A program made the translations under genes and the position numbers. A stretch of 53,999 nt of DNA from Ruthenibacterium lactatiformans (GTDB lineage Bacteria > Bacillota > Clostridia > Oscillospirales > Ruminococcaceae): NCBI RefSeq assembly GCF_000949455.1, contig NZ_JXXK01000027.1:1-53999 (forward strand), written 5' to 3'. The notes beneath the pieces were generated by a model. The model searched no databases. It saw nothing but the letters and a program-made list of their open reading frames with translations, and had not been told where the DNA came from. Below, one piece after another: positions 41,101-49,702 of the stretch. The first letter of the stretch is position 1. Each line of letters opens with the position of its first letter.

Positions 41101-44100
41101 CTGCACCTGTTCCAGTGCCTCTGCGTTGGCCTTGAAAAACGGATCAGTCTCCGCTCTCAATCTGGCCTCCTCCAGCTTTTTGCGCACGTTGCCGGACAGG
41201 TATTCATCCGCCGCTTGCCAGCCCTGCGCCCAATGCGTCCCATCGCCTTCAAGGTCAAAGGGGCCTGTGGCCGGGTCCTTGAAGATCACACCATGCAGAT
41301 CCTGCACGATCCGTGGGATCGCCTCACTGCCTCCCATCAGCGATGCCATATATCCCAGATCCACACGGGCTTTTTCGGCCAGTGAAACGGCCAGCGCCTC
41401 GGATGCGGTGTCCACATGGGTGATCTCGGTCTTTTGCCGGATGGTGCGTTTGGTAAACATATCTGCCTTGCGCACAAAGTTCTGTTCATCGTCCAGAACT
41501 TCCAAAGAGGACAAAAGGAAGTAGGCGCTGTCCTGCGTAAATACGGATTTGTTTGCGCGGGAGTTGATGCGTCCGTACTTTGCCACAAAAGCGTCATAGA
41601 GTGCGTTTAGTTTTTTCTGCTCGGTCTGAATATCCTCAGCAGGCCAATCATCGGCCTGATACTCGATCAGCGCGCGCACACAGTCCCGGATACCGATCAG
41701 GCCCTTAATGCGGTTTGCCGCCGTAACAGACACCTCCACCGGAATCATGCGGCTGTTCTCGCGGTAATAGATCTCGCCGTCCACCACGGTGTAGCTGAAA
41801 TTCCGCACACTGGGGTCGGCGGGGATGCTCCGATCCTCGTCCTCCGCCTCCAGGTCGTCCAGCACATACTCGGTGATAGAGCCTTGGATATTCTGGATGG
41901 CGGCGGCAAGCTGCTCACCGAGGTCTTGCCTCTCCAATGGCTTACAGGTGGTCTCGTTGCGGTTGCCGTACATCATGCTGTCGAAAGTCATTTCGCCCAG
42001 CACCATCTCCGGGTGGTCAAGGAAATACTGGTTAATGGGTACGCCGGTTTCTGTCTTGCCAAGATGTACCCAATCCGGCTCAATAGCCGTCAGCTTCTCT
42101 CGCTTTTGCAGAAAGAGGATGTCGGTTGTAACCTGAGTTCCGGCGTTGGCAAGGAAAGCATTATTCGGCAGACGGATCGCGCCCAGCAGATCGGCCCTCT
42201 GCGCAAGATACCGGCGCACGCTGGAGTTTGCTTTATCCAGCGTCCCCTTGCTCGTCACAAAGGCAATGATGCCGCCCGGCCGCACCTTGTCCAGCGTGCG
42301 GGCGAAAAAGTAGTCATGGATCAAAAAATGGTTTTTGTCGTACCGCTTGTCACTCAGGCTATAACTTCCGAATGGTACGTTCCCAACAGCGAGGTCGAAA
42401 AAGCTGTCCGGCAGTTCCGTTTTCTCAAAGCCCTGCACGGCAATCGAGGCATTCTGATAGAGCTGGCGGGCGATGCGCCCCGTGATGGGGTCGAGTTCCA
42501 CGCCATACAGTTTGCTTTCTGCCATGCTCTCGGGCACCAGACCGAAAAAGTTACCGATACCGCAGGACGGCTCCAAAATATTTCCGCTACGAAAGCCGAG
42601 ATTTTCCATAGCCTTGTAGATGGCTCGGATGACAGTCGGAGAGGTATAGTGTGCGTTGAGCGTAGATGCCCGTGCCGCGCTGTATTCCTCCTCCGTCAAT
42701 GCGGCTCGTAGCTGGACATATTCATTGGCCCAGGAGGCATTTCCCTCATCGAACGCCTGCGGCAGACCACCCCAACCGACGTAGCGGGATAGCACCTCCT
42801 GTTCCTCCGGCGTAGCAAGCCGATCTTCGGCCTCGATCTGCTTCAGCGTTTCGATGGCGGCAAGGTTGCCTTTGAACTTTGTCTTTTCGCCGCCCTCACC
42901 CAAATGCTCATCCGTGATGCGGTAGTCCCGGCGCTGGCTGCTTGGGATCTCGGGGTGCAGCAAAATCGGCGGCAGATTTTTGCGCGGTTTCGGCGCAGGC
43001 GGCGCGGACAGTTGCGGTTCTTCCTCCGGTTCCTGTTCCGGGCGCGGCGAAAGGTCGATCACGATGCTGCGCAGCTTGGCAGGTTCCGCTTTCGGTTCCT
43101 GCGCTGCCTCTGTGAGTACACGCTGGACGGTCTCGATGCGCTCTGATCGAAAGATTGGAAAACCGGTATCGCTCTGAAAGGTGCTGTCCCGTAGGGAGAC
43201 CGTTCCGGCTGCTTCGTCCACACTGTCCACTACAAAGCGCCGGTCGTGCATCGCAAGTTCCATGCCGGGCTGAACCGCATTGCTGCCTGCCTGCGTTACG
43301 TTTTCTTTTTCAGCCGGTTCCTGCGCCATCTCCTTGGTTCGTTCTACGGTCAGCCATTCGGCGGCCTCCTTATCCGCCACTTCCTTTTTGACCTGTTTCA
43401 AATAGTCCTCGGCCTGCCATTCGCTGGTAAATTCCTCTTGGACACCCTCGCCGTCCACATAGATCTCGTCCCGAATATCGTCCCAAACGGCGTAGCCGCC
43501 CTCTGTTTCAATGACAGAAAAGCGTTCCAGAGAGGGAGGTTCGTTTTCAGCGATCTGCTCCACATCGGCCATGACCTGCTGAATAAAGGGGTCAGCGTCC
43601 AGCTTGTCCGGGTCAACCACATGACCGTCTACGATGCCGCTCTCTGCGAGGGCAGCACGGATGGCAGCAGGGTCAATATCAGCGAAATCGTCTGTTTCCT
43701 GTTCCTGCTGGTCTTTCTTCTTTCGCCGCGTTGCGTACTGCTCCTCTGCAACGGCGATCATCTCATCGCAGCTCAGGTCGGCAAGAAGTTCGGCAAAGCC
43801 AACCATGTCATAGCATTGGTATGTTGCTACCGTCTCGCCGTCCACCTGATAATTCAGGCTAAACTCCGGTAGGTCGGCGCTCACATCAATAAAGTGGTCG
43901 CCGTCGCCGGTGGTGCTGTGGGCCAAGGAGACATTTTCAGGGTCTGAGAAGTCAGCAGGGCTGTCGTACTCATTTTCGCAAAACTCACTGATAAGCTGCC
44001 TGGCTTTCTCCTCTGCCTTGATCTCATTCTGTTGCTGTTCGTATTTTTCCGCAGCGTGGTCGACCATCATGCTAAAATCGAGATCGGCGAGATACCGGTT

Positions 44101-46425
44101 CATCTCATCCAGATCATCGAATTGGATCGTATCGACCACTTTATCGTATGCCCAATAGGACAGCCGATAATGAATCAGGTCGGCACTGAATTCAACGGGG
44201 TATTCATCGACCGTTGCAGTAGTATAGCCAAGCGCAACATCGGTGAGGTCAGCAAAGTCATCTGCTTCCTGCCCAAACTCTCTGCGGCAAAAACCATCAA
44301 TGATCCGTTTTGCCTCTGCCAGCGCATCGCTGTCCTGCGGCGGTTCAAGGGGGTCCGGTACGGCTGGTTCTGTGGGGTTCACAAGCTGTTTGTCCTGCGC
44401 CTGCCGCAATAGATATTGTTCTTTTTCCGCCCGGTTCAGATACCGGTCGGTTGCGATCAGCTCAGCAATGCGCCGTTCCACCTTTCCCCAGCCGATAAGC
44501 ACCTCTTCTCTTTTTGCCTCATCGGTGTCAGAACTGCGCCATAGCCGGATGCCTTTACTGTCGTGGTCCTCAAAGAATCCGCTGCCGGGGATGATATTGC
44601 TGCGGCCTCCGATACCATACTCTTCCTTCAGGCATTTTACATTGGCATTGCTCCCCTCGTGCTTTAGATACTGTTCATGGATACGATACTTGCTTTGAGA
44701 ATCAACGCTTCTGCACAGCACATAGTCGATTGCCTCCTGGGGTAATGAAAAAGCCGAGGCTTTCTCTGCCTCGACCTGTTCAATGAAAGAGATTTGCTCC
44801 ACTTCGCTGGGAAGTGACTGTTCCTCTGGGCTCAGCCACTGCTGCAGCAATATCATCCCCTCAATGGTATTGGCAACCTGGGGCCAGCGCAGATACTCCT
44901 CCTTTTCTCGGGACGGGTACGACCCGCGCCACAAGGTCAGCACATCATCCCATGCCCGATACCCGGCCCGCTGGCCGTTGGAAAGAATGGCCTCGACATA
45001 GGTGTTGTTGAAAAAGCCCTTGACAAAATCGCCGCGCTCCCTGCTGTCCGAATGGTCAGCAAAAAACGCGGCGATCTCTTTCCGGTGTTCTCTCAGCGCA
45101 TCACTGGTACGCAGCAGCTCGTTTTTCTCGCTATCCTCGTGATAGTAGTCAATTCCAGAGCGAGCGGTAAAATCGTGGAAGCTAACCTCCAGCCCCGTGG
45201 GGCCGACCTTTACCTTAAAATCTTCTACCCTGGCCTCGGGCGGGGAGGTTAGCTGTAAATCAGCTCGGTCAGCACCATCTCCTCCGCTGCCGCCCGGATG
45301 TTGTTCATCCGGCTCACCCACTCCATCTGGTCGGACGCTTTCAGGCTCTCGGTCACGCCCTGCTGCTGCGCCATCTGCTGTGTCAGCCGCTCCATCATCT
45401 CGTTGGCCTGCCGGTCGATCTCCACGAGGTGCTGATCCAGCTTGCTCGAGAGCATCATCCCGGTGTAGGTTCCGCTGCGGTGCTGCCGGAGGTAGCTGCG
45501 CCGCAGCATCCCATACTTGCCCAGCGCCGGGGCTTCGGGAGCCACCAGATTGGGAATCCAGTAATCGCCCTCCATCCTGTAAGCCAGTTCCATCTTCAAC
45601 ACTCCTTTCAGGGTTTTCTTTGTTTTCAGCATAGGGTTTTTCCTCGCGGTTGGCAACACTGTCGTTTGCCCGGCTTTCCCGCCGCCGCTGGCTGAGGACG
45701 GTCGCCGCGATCTCCCGCAGCGCCATCTCTGCAATGTCGCTGTTAGCAGTTCCCAGGACAGAGATCGTTTCGGGCGTATTGAAATCGCAGACGTGGGCAA
45801 AGTCCTCAGCGGTAAGTACCTCTCTGGCCTTGATCCCGCAGCGGGTCAGCAGCATATATGCAATGCTGTTTTCCAGCAGATTCCTAAACCAGACCTCGGT
45901 ATTGTCTGCGTCCAGTTCTTCCAGCAGGCTACCCTCTCTGTTGCTGCAAAGCTCGGTATAGTAATCGCTGAGATTGTCCTCTGCGATCACCTTTGCCGTC
46001 TCCATGAGGCTTTCCTGCAAACTCGATGCGTCCGGCGGTGTGCCATACCGGTTTGCCAATGCCTCGATCACCGCGTTCTCGTCCTGCTCCCGCATCTGCC
46101 AGACCGGCACTGTACGCCCGATACGGCTGTTGGTATCGCTCATATCAAAGACATACCGCAGCTTGTACGGCGCGTCGGTGTCCCGCAGCAGCGCAATTCC
46201 GGTCGTGCCCTTGTTGACCCAGCGGCCATGTCGGTTCCAGAATTTAATTTCAGCACAGGCGGTCGCTTCCGGCTTTTGGGCGAAGATCAAAAGCTGATCC
46301 TGAAAGCTGTACTTGAAATTGTTGGCGGCAGTAGTGAGAAAGGCCATGTAATCCTCACCACTGCGGGTGATCCTCTGCGCTGTCTGTGTTGCCAGTTCGG
46401 TAATGACTTCCTGCTTTGTAGGCAA
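38122..46425 (-). CDS. giant N6-adenine methylase-SNF2 helicase fusion of conjugative elements
   Basis: It is 2767 aa with a TTG start at 46425 (GGAGGGAGGAAGA upstream). Residues 1-80 (FLTTAANNFKYSFQDQLLIFAQKP) resemble ArdC-like antirestriction N-termini. Segment 277-392 is a Gly/Asp/Arg/Pro-rich stretch that is simply the other frame of the embedded tnpV. DNA methylase motif I LEPSCGIGNFF is at about 1283 and motif IV-like AVGNVPFGSY at about 1345. Helicase Walker A HVVGAGKTWEM is at about 1967, DEAH in YIDEAHYYKN near 2125, and motif VI QREGRIIRQGNE near 2458. A coiled coil ends the protein. Such fusions are hallmark genes of clostridial elements and probably modify or protect transferred DNA; function unproven. 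Confidence 0.9.
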   Translation of the reverse strand: MPTKQEVITELATQTAQRITRSGEDYMAFLTTAANNFKYSFQDQLLIFAQKPEATACAEIKFWNRHGRWVNKGTTGIALLRDTDAPYKLRYVFDMSDTNSRIGRTVPVWQMREQDENAVIEALANRYGTPPDASSLQESLMETAKVIAEDNLSDYYTELCSNREGSLLEELDADNTEVWFRNLLENSIAYMLLTRCGIKAREVLTAEDFAHVCDFNTPETISVLGTANSDIAEMALREIAATVLSQRRRESRANDSVANREEKPYAENKENPERSVEDGTGLQDGGRLLDSQSGGSRSPGAGQVWDAAAQLPPAAPQRNLHRDDALEQAGSAPRGDRPAGQRDDGAADTADGAAAGRDREPESVRPDGVGEPDEQHPGGSGGDGADRADLQLTSPPEARVEDFKVKVGPTGLEVSFHDFTARSGIDYYHEDSEKNELLRTSDALREHRKEIAAFFADHSDSRERGDFVKGFFNNTYVEAILSNGQRAGYRAWDDVLTLWRGSYPSREKEEYLRWPQVANTIEGMILLQQWLSPEEQSLPSEVEQISFIEQVEAEKASAFSLPQEAIDYVLCRSVDSQSKYRIHEQYLKHEGSNANVKCLKEEYGIGGRSNIIPGSGFFEDHDSKGIRLWRSSDTDEAKREEVLIGWGKVERRIAELIATDRYLNRAEKEQYLLRQAQDKQLVNPTEPAVPDPLEPPQDSDALAEAKRIIDGFCRREFGQEADDFADLTDVALGYTTATVDEYPVEFSADLIHYRLSYWAYDKVVDTIQFDDLDEMNRYLADLDFSMMVDHAAEKYEQQQNEIKAEEKARQLISEFCENEYDSPADFSDPENVSLAHSTTGDGDHFIDVSADLPEFSLNYQVDGETVATYQCYDMVGFAELLADLSCDEMIAVAEEQYATRRKKKDQQEQETDDFADIDPAAIRAALAESGIVDGHVVDPDKLDADPFIQQVMADVEQIAENEPPSLERFSVIETEGGYAVWDDIRDEIYVDGEGVQEEFTSEWQAEDYLKQVKKEVADKEAAEWLTVERTKEMAQEPAEKENVTQAGSNAVQPGMELAMHDRRFVVDSVDEAAGTVSLRDSTFQSDTGFPIFRSERIETVQRVLTEAAQEPKAEPAKLRSIVIDLSPRPEQEPEEEPQLSAPPAPKPRKNLPPILLHPEIPSSQRRDYRITDEHLGEGGEKTKFKGNLAAIETLKQIEAEDRLATPEEQEVLSRYVGWGGLPQAFDEGNASWANEYVQLRAALTEEEYSAARASTLNAHYTSPTVIRAIYKAMENLGFRSGNILEPSCGIGNFFGLVPESMAESKLYGVELDPITGRIARQLYQNASIAVQGFEKTELPDSFFDLAVGNVPFGSYSLSDKRYDKNHFLIHDYFFARTLDKVRPGGIIAFVTSKGTLDKANSSVRRYLAQRADLLGAIRLPNNAFLANAGTQVTTDILFLQKREKLTAIEPDWVHLGKTETGVPINQYFLDHPEMVLGEMTFDSMMYGNRNETTCKPLERQDLGEQLAAAIQNIQGSITEYVLDDLEAEDEDRSIPADPSVRNFSYTVVDGEIYYRENSRMIPVEVSVTAANRIKGLIGIRDCVRALIEYQADDWPAEDIQTEQKKLNALYDAFVAKYGRINSRANKSVFTQDSAYFLLSSLEVLDDEQNFVRKADMFTKRTIRQKTEITHVDTASEALAVSLAEKARVDLGYMASLMGGSEAIPRIVQDLHGVIFKDPATGPFDLEGDGTHWAQGWQAADEYLSGNVRKKLEEARLRAETDPFFKANAEALEQVQPVDLSPGEISVRLGATWLPPEDVEQFVVDLFGPPYYARRNIHVHYSKYTGEWNVEGKSADRGNIKANNTYGTFRINGYKIVEETLNLRDVRIFDYDENRNAILNKKETAIAQGKQALIKQAFQDWIWKDPERRERLTRLYNDKFNSIRPREYDGSHINFAGINPEITLRPHQINAIAHILYGGNTLLAHVVGAGKTWEMVAAAQESKRLGLCHKSLFVVPNHLTEQWASEYLQLYPAANILVATRKDFEAKNRKRFCGRIATGDYDAVILGHSQFEKIPMSLERQTSILEQQKEELVLGIADLKRNHGERFSIKQMEKSKKAIEAKLKKLNDQSRKDDVVTFEELGVDRIYIDEAHYYKNLAAFSKMRNVGGISQAEAQKSSDLYMKCRYLDELTGGHGVIFATGTPISNTMVEMYTMQKYLQYEALKQKDLLHFDGWASTYGETITAMELAPEGTGYRAKTRFSRFYNLPELIAMFREIADIQTADMLNLPVPKANYHNVILKPSEQQKEMVAALGERAEKIRNRMVDPSDDNMLTITNDGRKLALDQRLLNSLLPDSDTGKINACAENVCEIWQRTMDQRSTQMVFCDLSTPKGNGEFNIYDDLRDKLIAKGIPAEEIAYIHTANTEVQKKELFGKVRSGQIRVLLGSTQKMGAGTNVQQRLIALHHLDCPWRPSDLQQREGRIIRQGNENEEVDIYTYVTEGTFDSYLYQMVENKQKFVGQIMTSKSPARSAEDVDETALSYAEVKALCAGDPHIKEKMDLDVEVQRLKLLKSNHLSQKYALEDQIIKYLPQTVASLEQRMEGYTSDVNRLNENTHPNQDGFSPMEVEGTVYSDKKEAGSAILAACKAMTGPDPVPLGQYRGFAMELSFESFSKEFQITLKGSLTHTTSLGTDIFGNIQRLDNLLGGMGEKMEHCKQELDNVKVQIANAKEEVEKPFAQEEELKTKQARLEELNVLLRLDKRENEIVDGERDEDGPPQITQRGVVDMER
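45249..45593 (-). CDS. tnpV: TnpV-like protein encoded inside the methylase-helicase gene in another frame
   Basis: It is 114 aa from the ATG at 45593, with AAAGGAGTG 8 bp upstream. The sequence (MELAYRMEGDYWIPNLVAPE, then LGKYGMLRRSYLRQHRSGTY, LDQHLVEIDRQANEMMERL, VSRMNNIRAAAEEMVLTELIY) matches TnpV proteins of Tn4451-type mobilisable transposons. The role of TnpV is unknown. The gene lies wholly within the 2767-aa ORF, shifted one frame, and that ORF stays open. Both frames look used: TnpV shows normal amino-acid composition, whereas the large protein is low-complexity there. Confidence 0.8.
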   Translation of the reverse strand: MELAYRMEGDYWIPNLVAPEAPALGKYGMLRRSYLRQHRSGTYTGMMLSSKLDQHLVEIDRQANEMMERLTQQMAQQQGVTESLKASDQMEWVSRMNNIRAAAEEMVLTELIYS

Positions 46426-46437
46426 TCTTCCTCCCTC

Positions 46438-46788
46438 CTATCTTTCAGGCTCATCCTTCTGTTTGCGCCGTTTCTTGATTTCGCCATCCGCACACTGCTC
46501 CACCGCTGAAAAAATGTCCTTCATGTGAGTAGATTCCATTTTTTCGTACTCATGGTAAGTAGCAGACAGCGGATCAGGCAGCATCAAAAGCGCCACCGCC
46601 CGTTTTGCACCGATGTCCTCATCCTCCAGCGAAAGAACAATATCCTCCCGCATGGTGTACTCGTAGGCATGATTCAGAATCTCCTCCGACGGCAGGCTGA
46701 GCAGCCATGCGCGGTACTTTTCCTGCGCCGCAAACATCTTTTTGTACAGCGCCGTATTCAGCCGCTCGGCGCGGGTTTGGTCGTTCAT
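46438..46788 (-). CDS. DUF3848 family protein
   Basis: It is 116 aa. LYKKMFAAQEKYRAWLLSLPSEEILNHAYEYTMREDIVLSLED is the DUF3848 core. GGAGCG lies upstream of the ATG. It directly precedes the methylase-helicase gene, its usual partner. The function is not known. Confidence 0.75.
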   Translation of the reverse strand: MNDQTRAERLNTALYKKMFAAQEKYRAWLLSLPSEEILNHAYEYTMREDIVLSLEDEDIGAKRAVALLMLPDPLSATYHEYEKMESTHMKDIFSAVEQCADGEIKKRRKQKDEPER

Positions 46789-46803
46789 CTTTTATCGCGC
46801 TCC

Positions 46804-47010
46804 TTATCGCTCCATACCGCCGTTTCGCCGCAGTCGGCTGCCGTGCAAGTCCTCCGCCCACTCCGGGCGAATATACTGCTTTTGGATCATCGGCGTCCTG
46901 TCAGCCCCCTGGCTTTCCGCGTAGGCGACAGCGTTGTTTATGTCGAGAAAGTATTTCCGGGATTCGGCGCAATCACCGCCTGCCTCAAATACCATCCAGC
47001 CCGATACCAT
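46804..47010 (-). CDS. 68-aa hypothetical protein
   Basis: The ATG at 47010 follows GGAGGG by about 9 bp. It starts MVSGWMVFEAGGDCAESRKY and contains a short YAES...PEWAEDLHGSRL region. It is probably real because of the good ribosome site and tight packing between its neighbours. I do not recognise it. Confidence 0.55.
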   Translation of the reverse strand: MVSGWMVFEAGGDCAESRKYFLDINNAVAYAESQGADRTPMIQKQYIRPEWAEDLHGSRLRRNGGMER

Positions 47011-47034
47011 CTCTTTTCAGCCCTCCTTTTCCGC

Positions 47035-47721
47035 TTATCGCTCATGCTCATTGCGTTCAGACCTGAGCAGCTTGCCGTCCTGGTCGTAACTCCGGGGATC
47101 GGCTGCAGGAATATTCCACCCGAACATCGACCCCGCCTCCATCGCCGCCGCCTGCGCCTTGCTGACGCCGAGTTTTTGGTTGTACTCATCCACGATCTTC
47201 ATGCCCTCTGCCTTGTTCTTTGCGTGGATACCAGTCTGGTAATATCCGCTTTCCCCGCGCTTGATGATCACGATTTCTTTCGTGCTGCGCAGCAAACTGT
47301 AGCAGCCCCTTGGCAGATACCTCCGCGCGGCGGTGACGAGCAGATCCGTCAGGCAAGAGTGGCACTGGTTGATCGCGTAGTCGATGCTGCGGTTGTCCCC
47401 GGCCGCGTTCACGTCCATTGGGGTGCCAACACTTTTGGCCCACACTTTGTTCTCCCGAGAGAAGCGGTTGTCCCAATCCTTGCAGCGCAGGGTTGCGGCG
47501 AGAACGTGCAGCACACGGTCATAGCCGTACTCCGAAACTGCTGCATCCAAAACGGCATTTGTATCCAGTACATTGTCCTGATAGTTCTCGCGGGCCTCCT
47601 TTTCGATCATGTCACGGCAGGCGTAATTTGCCTGGTGTGACGCACGGTACTGTTCCAGTTCCCCATGCTCTCTTGCATACGACGCAGGGTAGTGGTACAG
47701 AGGTACTCTCGTCTCGCTCAT
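47035..47721 (-). CDS. DUF3849 family protein
   Basis: It is about 228 aa. The start at 47721 (MSETRVPLYHY) is preferred; an ATG at 47736 is possible. VPLYHYPASYAREHGELEQYRASHQANYACRDMIE and RVLHVLAATLRCKDWDNRFSRENKVWA are DUF3849 signatures. SKAQAAAMEAGSMFGWNIPAADPR at the end is a DUF4316-like tail. These domains accompany the methylase-helicase in many conjugative elements. No activity is known. Confidence 0.75.
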   Translation of the reverse strand: MSETRVPLYHYPASYAREHGELEQYRASHQANYACRDMIEKEARENYQDNVLDTNAVLDAAVSEYGYDRVLHVLAATLRCKDWDNRFSRENKVWAKSVGTPMDVNAAGDNRSIDYAINQCHSCLTDLLVTAARRYLPRGCYSLLRSTKEIVIIKRGESGYYQTGIHAKNKAEGMKIVDEYNQKLGVSKAQAAAMEAGSMFGWNIPAADPRSYDQDGKLLRSERNEHER

Positions 47722-47742
47722 CTCATTTCCTCCCATCTGCCA

Positions 47743-48372
47743 TCACCGTTCCGGTTCCGAACGGCTGCGGTTTTGTGCTTTCTCTTTTTCGGCCTTCTGC
47801 CGGATTGCCTCTGCGCGCTCCTTTGCCCAATCGGGCAGGCAATCCGGTTTGATTTCTCCCAGCACATCGTACCGCCCCCAGCGCACACTCTCGCCGGTGT
47901 ACAGGTTCACGCAAAAGCAGGTCGTGCCATAGCTGTTTGCTACCGTGCCGGAGCCCCCATCTACCAGCACAAGTTGGTGATCTGCGCTTCGGTATTCGGG
48001 CCGCAGCACATCCGGCTTGATAGCAACGATTTTACCAGTCAAATCCTGCCCATAGTCTTGGGAAAAGCACATTTCCTCCGTGATGCGGATACGCGGCACG
48101 GCCACCTTAGCCCATTCCTCGCGTACCTTTTGGCACTGCTCCTGTACATACGCGGCAAACTGCTCGGCCACTTCCACAAAGTTATCGCTGGCAAAGCACT
48201 TCTCGTACCACTCACGAAACTGGATAATCTCAAAAATCTTCTGGTACAGAGCGCAAAAGTACGGCTTATCGCTGGCAGGGTCGATGCCAAACACGACCTC
48301 CCGATCGCCAATGCGCAGCGCCTGCGTGATCTCGTAGTTCCCGGCCATGCGCTTTTCGGCTTCAGCAGACAT
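47743..48372 (-). CDS. conserved accessory protein of unknown function
   Basis: It is 209 aa from the ATG at 48372 (GAGGTGAG upstream, 11-bp overlap with the preceding gene). It is acidic to neutral, soluble, with no membrane segment. The C-terminal ~25 residues are charged (Glu/Arg/Lys). No motif I can assign. Its place among DUF3849, YodL and DUF3846 genes suggests the same accessory programme. Confidence 0.65.
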   Translation of the reverse strand: MSAEAEKRMAGNYEITQALRIGDREVVFGIDPASDKPYFCALYQKIFEIIQFREWYEKCFASDNFVEVAEQFAAYVQEQCQKVREEWAKVAVPRIRITEEMCFSQDYGQDLTGKIVAIKPDVLRPEYRSADHQLVLVDGGSGTVANSYGTTCFCVNLYTGESVRWGRYDVLGEIKPDCLPDWAKERAEAIRQKAEKEKAQNRSRSEPER

Positions 48373-48613
48373 CTACGCTCACCTCGCATCCGTACCGCTC
48401 CAGCATCTGCATGGCGGCATCCATACCGCCGGGATCGTCAAAGACCCGGTGCTGCAACAGCAGCACCGCCCGGATACCCGGCACGGTGATATTCTCGATC
48501 TCGGCAAGCTCCAACGGCGAGATCGTGAGGATGCAGGCCGGGGCATACCCCGCCTGACGGAACACCCGCACAAGGCGCTCCATAAACCGTTCCCGTCTGA
48601 TTTGCATCTTCAT
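48362..48613 (-). CDS. 83-aa accessory protein of unknown function
   Basis: The ATG at 48613 has GGGAG upstream. It reads MKMQIRRERFMERLVRVFRQ, then alternating hydrophobic segments (ACILTISPLELAEIENI, RAVLLLQHRVFDDP). Overlap with the next gene suggests translational coupling. Not recognised. Confidence 0.6.
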   Translation of the reverse strand: MKMQIRRERFMERLVRVFRQAGYAPACILTISPLELAEIENITVPGIRAVLLLQHRVFDDPGGMDAAMQMLERYGCEVSVDVC

Positions 48614-48635
48614 TGTTTTGATTCTCCCTTCACAT

Positions 48636-49286
48636 TTACCGTTCTCGTCCGCTGTCCGGCGGGCGGCGAGTTGAATGATCCTTTTGTGTCTCCTTTTTTC
48701 TCAGCCATTCCAGCATTGGAACAAGCTGCGGCACCTCTCTGAATCCGACCCTGTCCACATAGAACGCCTGTACACCCTCCCTGCCGCGCACTACAACCAC
48801 ATCGCTGACCGACAGTGACCGCATGGTCTGCGCGGCGGGGTGGTCGTCCCGGTTGTGGCGATCAAAGATGCCGTCCAGCGTTGTGCCCGGCTCCAGCGGC
48901 GCGGTATACACCCGCACATAGTCCTTGGCTGAAAGCTGCTCCTTAGCCCACTCATAGGGCAAATAAAGATAGTCCGCGCTGCCCTCGGTCGCAGGAATCT
49001 GGTAAATCTCGTAGGTACTGACCCTGTCATGCACGATCGGGGCAGGCTCCTCCCGCAGATGCACGGCGGGGCAGTCGATGTCCTCCATCCAATCGTTTGA
49101 TCGCAGCAGACGGTTGCCCTTTTCGTCTCGGTATAGCACTACGCAGATCGGCTCTCCGCAGTCGTTGGCTTCCCGCACATCCCGCCGGAATGTCTCGGCA
49201 TCGAAGTAGTCCGACACATATCCAACGCCGCCCGAGTGCAGATGCTCGATGCTTGCAATGGGTCGTTTCCATCTGATTTCATCCAT
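48636..49286 (-). CDS. YodL-domain protein
   Basis: It is 216 aa with GGGGGGAT before the ATG at 49286. The C-terminal half (YVRVYTAPLEPGTTLDGIFDRHN, then SLSVSDVVVVRGREGVQAFYVDRVGFREVP) matches the YodL domain found in Bacillus YodL and in conjugative-element proteins. The N-terminal half (IASIEHLHSGGVGYVSDYFD) looks like the LPD-type domain often joined to it. YodL affects cell shape proteins in Bacillus; a role here is unknown. Confidence 0.7.
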   Translation of the reverse strand: MDEIRWKRPIASIEHLHSGGVGYVSDYFDAETFRRDVREANDCGEPICVVLYRDEKGNRLLRSNDWMEDIDCPAVHLREEPAPIVHDRVSTYEIYQIPATEGSADYLYLPYEWAKEQLSAKDYVRVYTAPLEPGTTLDGIFDRHNRDDHPAAQTMRSLSVSDVVVVRGREGVQAFYVDRVGFREVPQLVPMLEWLRKKETQKDHSTRRPPDSGRER

Positions 49287-49299
49287 CAGCTATCCCCCC

Positions 49300-49701
49300 T
49301 TATCGTTCCAGCAGCCAGTTTTTGCGGCCCAGCCGCTCATCAATGGGCTTGATGCGCGGGCTTTGCGGCACGGCCATCAGCGCATCCCCGGCATCGACAA
49401 GCTGTTCCGGATACAGATACCGGCGCGAGTACCGCTCGGCCTGCTTGCGGGTCAGTTCCCGCAGGCGTTGACCGTCCCAGCCGCAGATCAATGCACGGCC
49501 TTTCAAGGTGAGCTGCTCGTTGATCGAGCGGTTGAGCGGCAGCCCATCTTGCACCTCGCTGCAAATCAGGGCGATGACCGTGTTCCCAAAGGGCAGCAGC
49601 ATTTGGCATTTGCCCTCGATGGTCTTTCTCACCGCCTCCGCCTCGTCTTTGAAGGACGCGGTGTAAGGGCAGTACCCGGGCTCCAGCACCAGAACTCGCA
49701 C
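49300..49701 (-). CDS. DUF3846 family protein (copy 2)
   Basis: About 133 aa. The GTG at 49701 (GGTGAG upstream) gives VRVLVLEPGYCPYTASFKDE; an ATG at 49725 also exists but lies in the ParB gene. VIALICSEVQDGLPLNRSINE and ALICGWDGQRLRELTRKQAE match DUF3846. It overlaps or abuts the parB stop. It is a distant paralogue of 20837-21250. Confidence 0.75.
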   Translation of the reverse strand: MRVLVLEPGYCPYTASFKDEAEAVRKTIEGKCQMLLPFGNTVIALICSEVQDGLPLNRSINEQLTLKGRALICGWDGQRLRELTRKQAERYSRRYLYPEQLVDAGDALMAVPQSPRIKPIDERLGRKNWLLER

Positions 49702-49702
49702 C

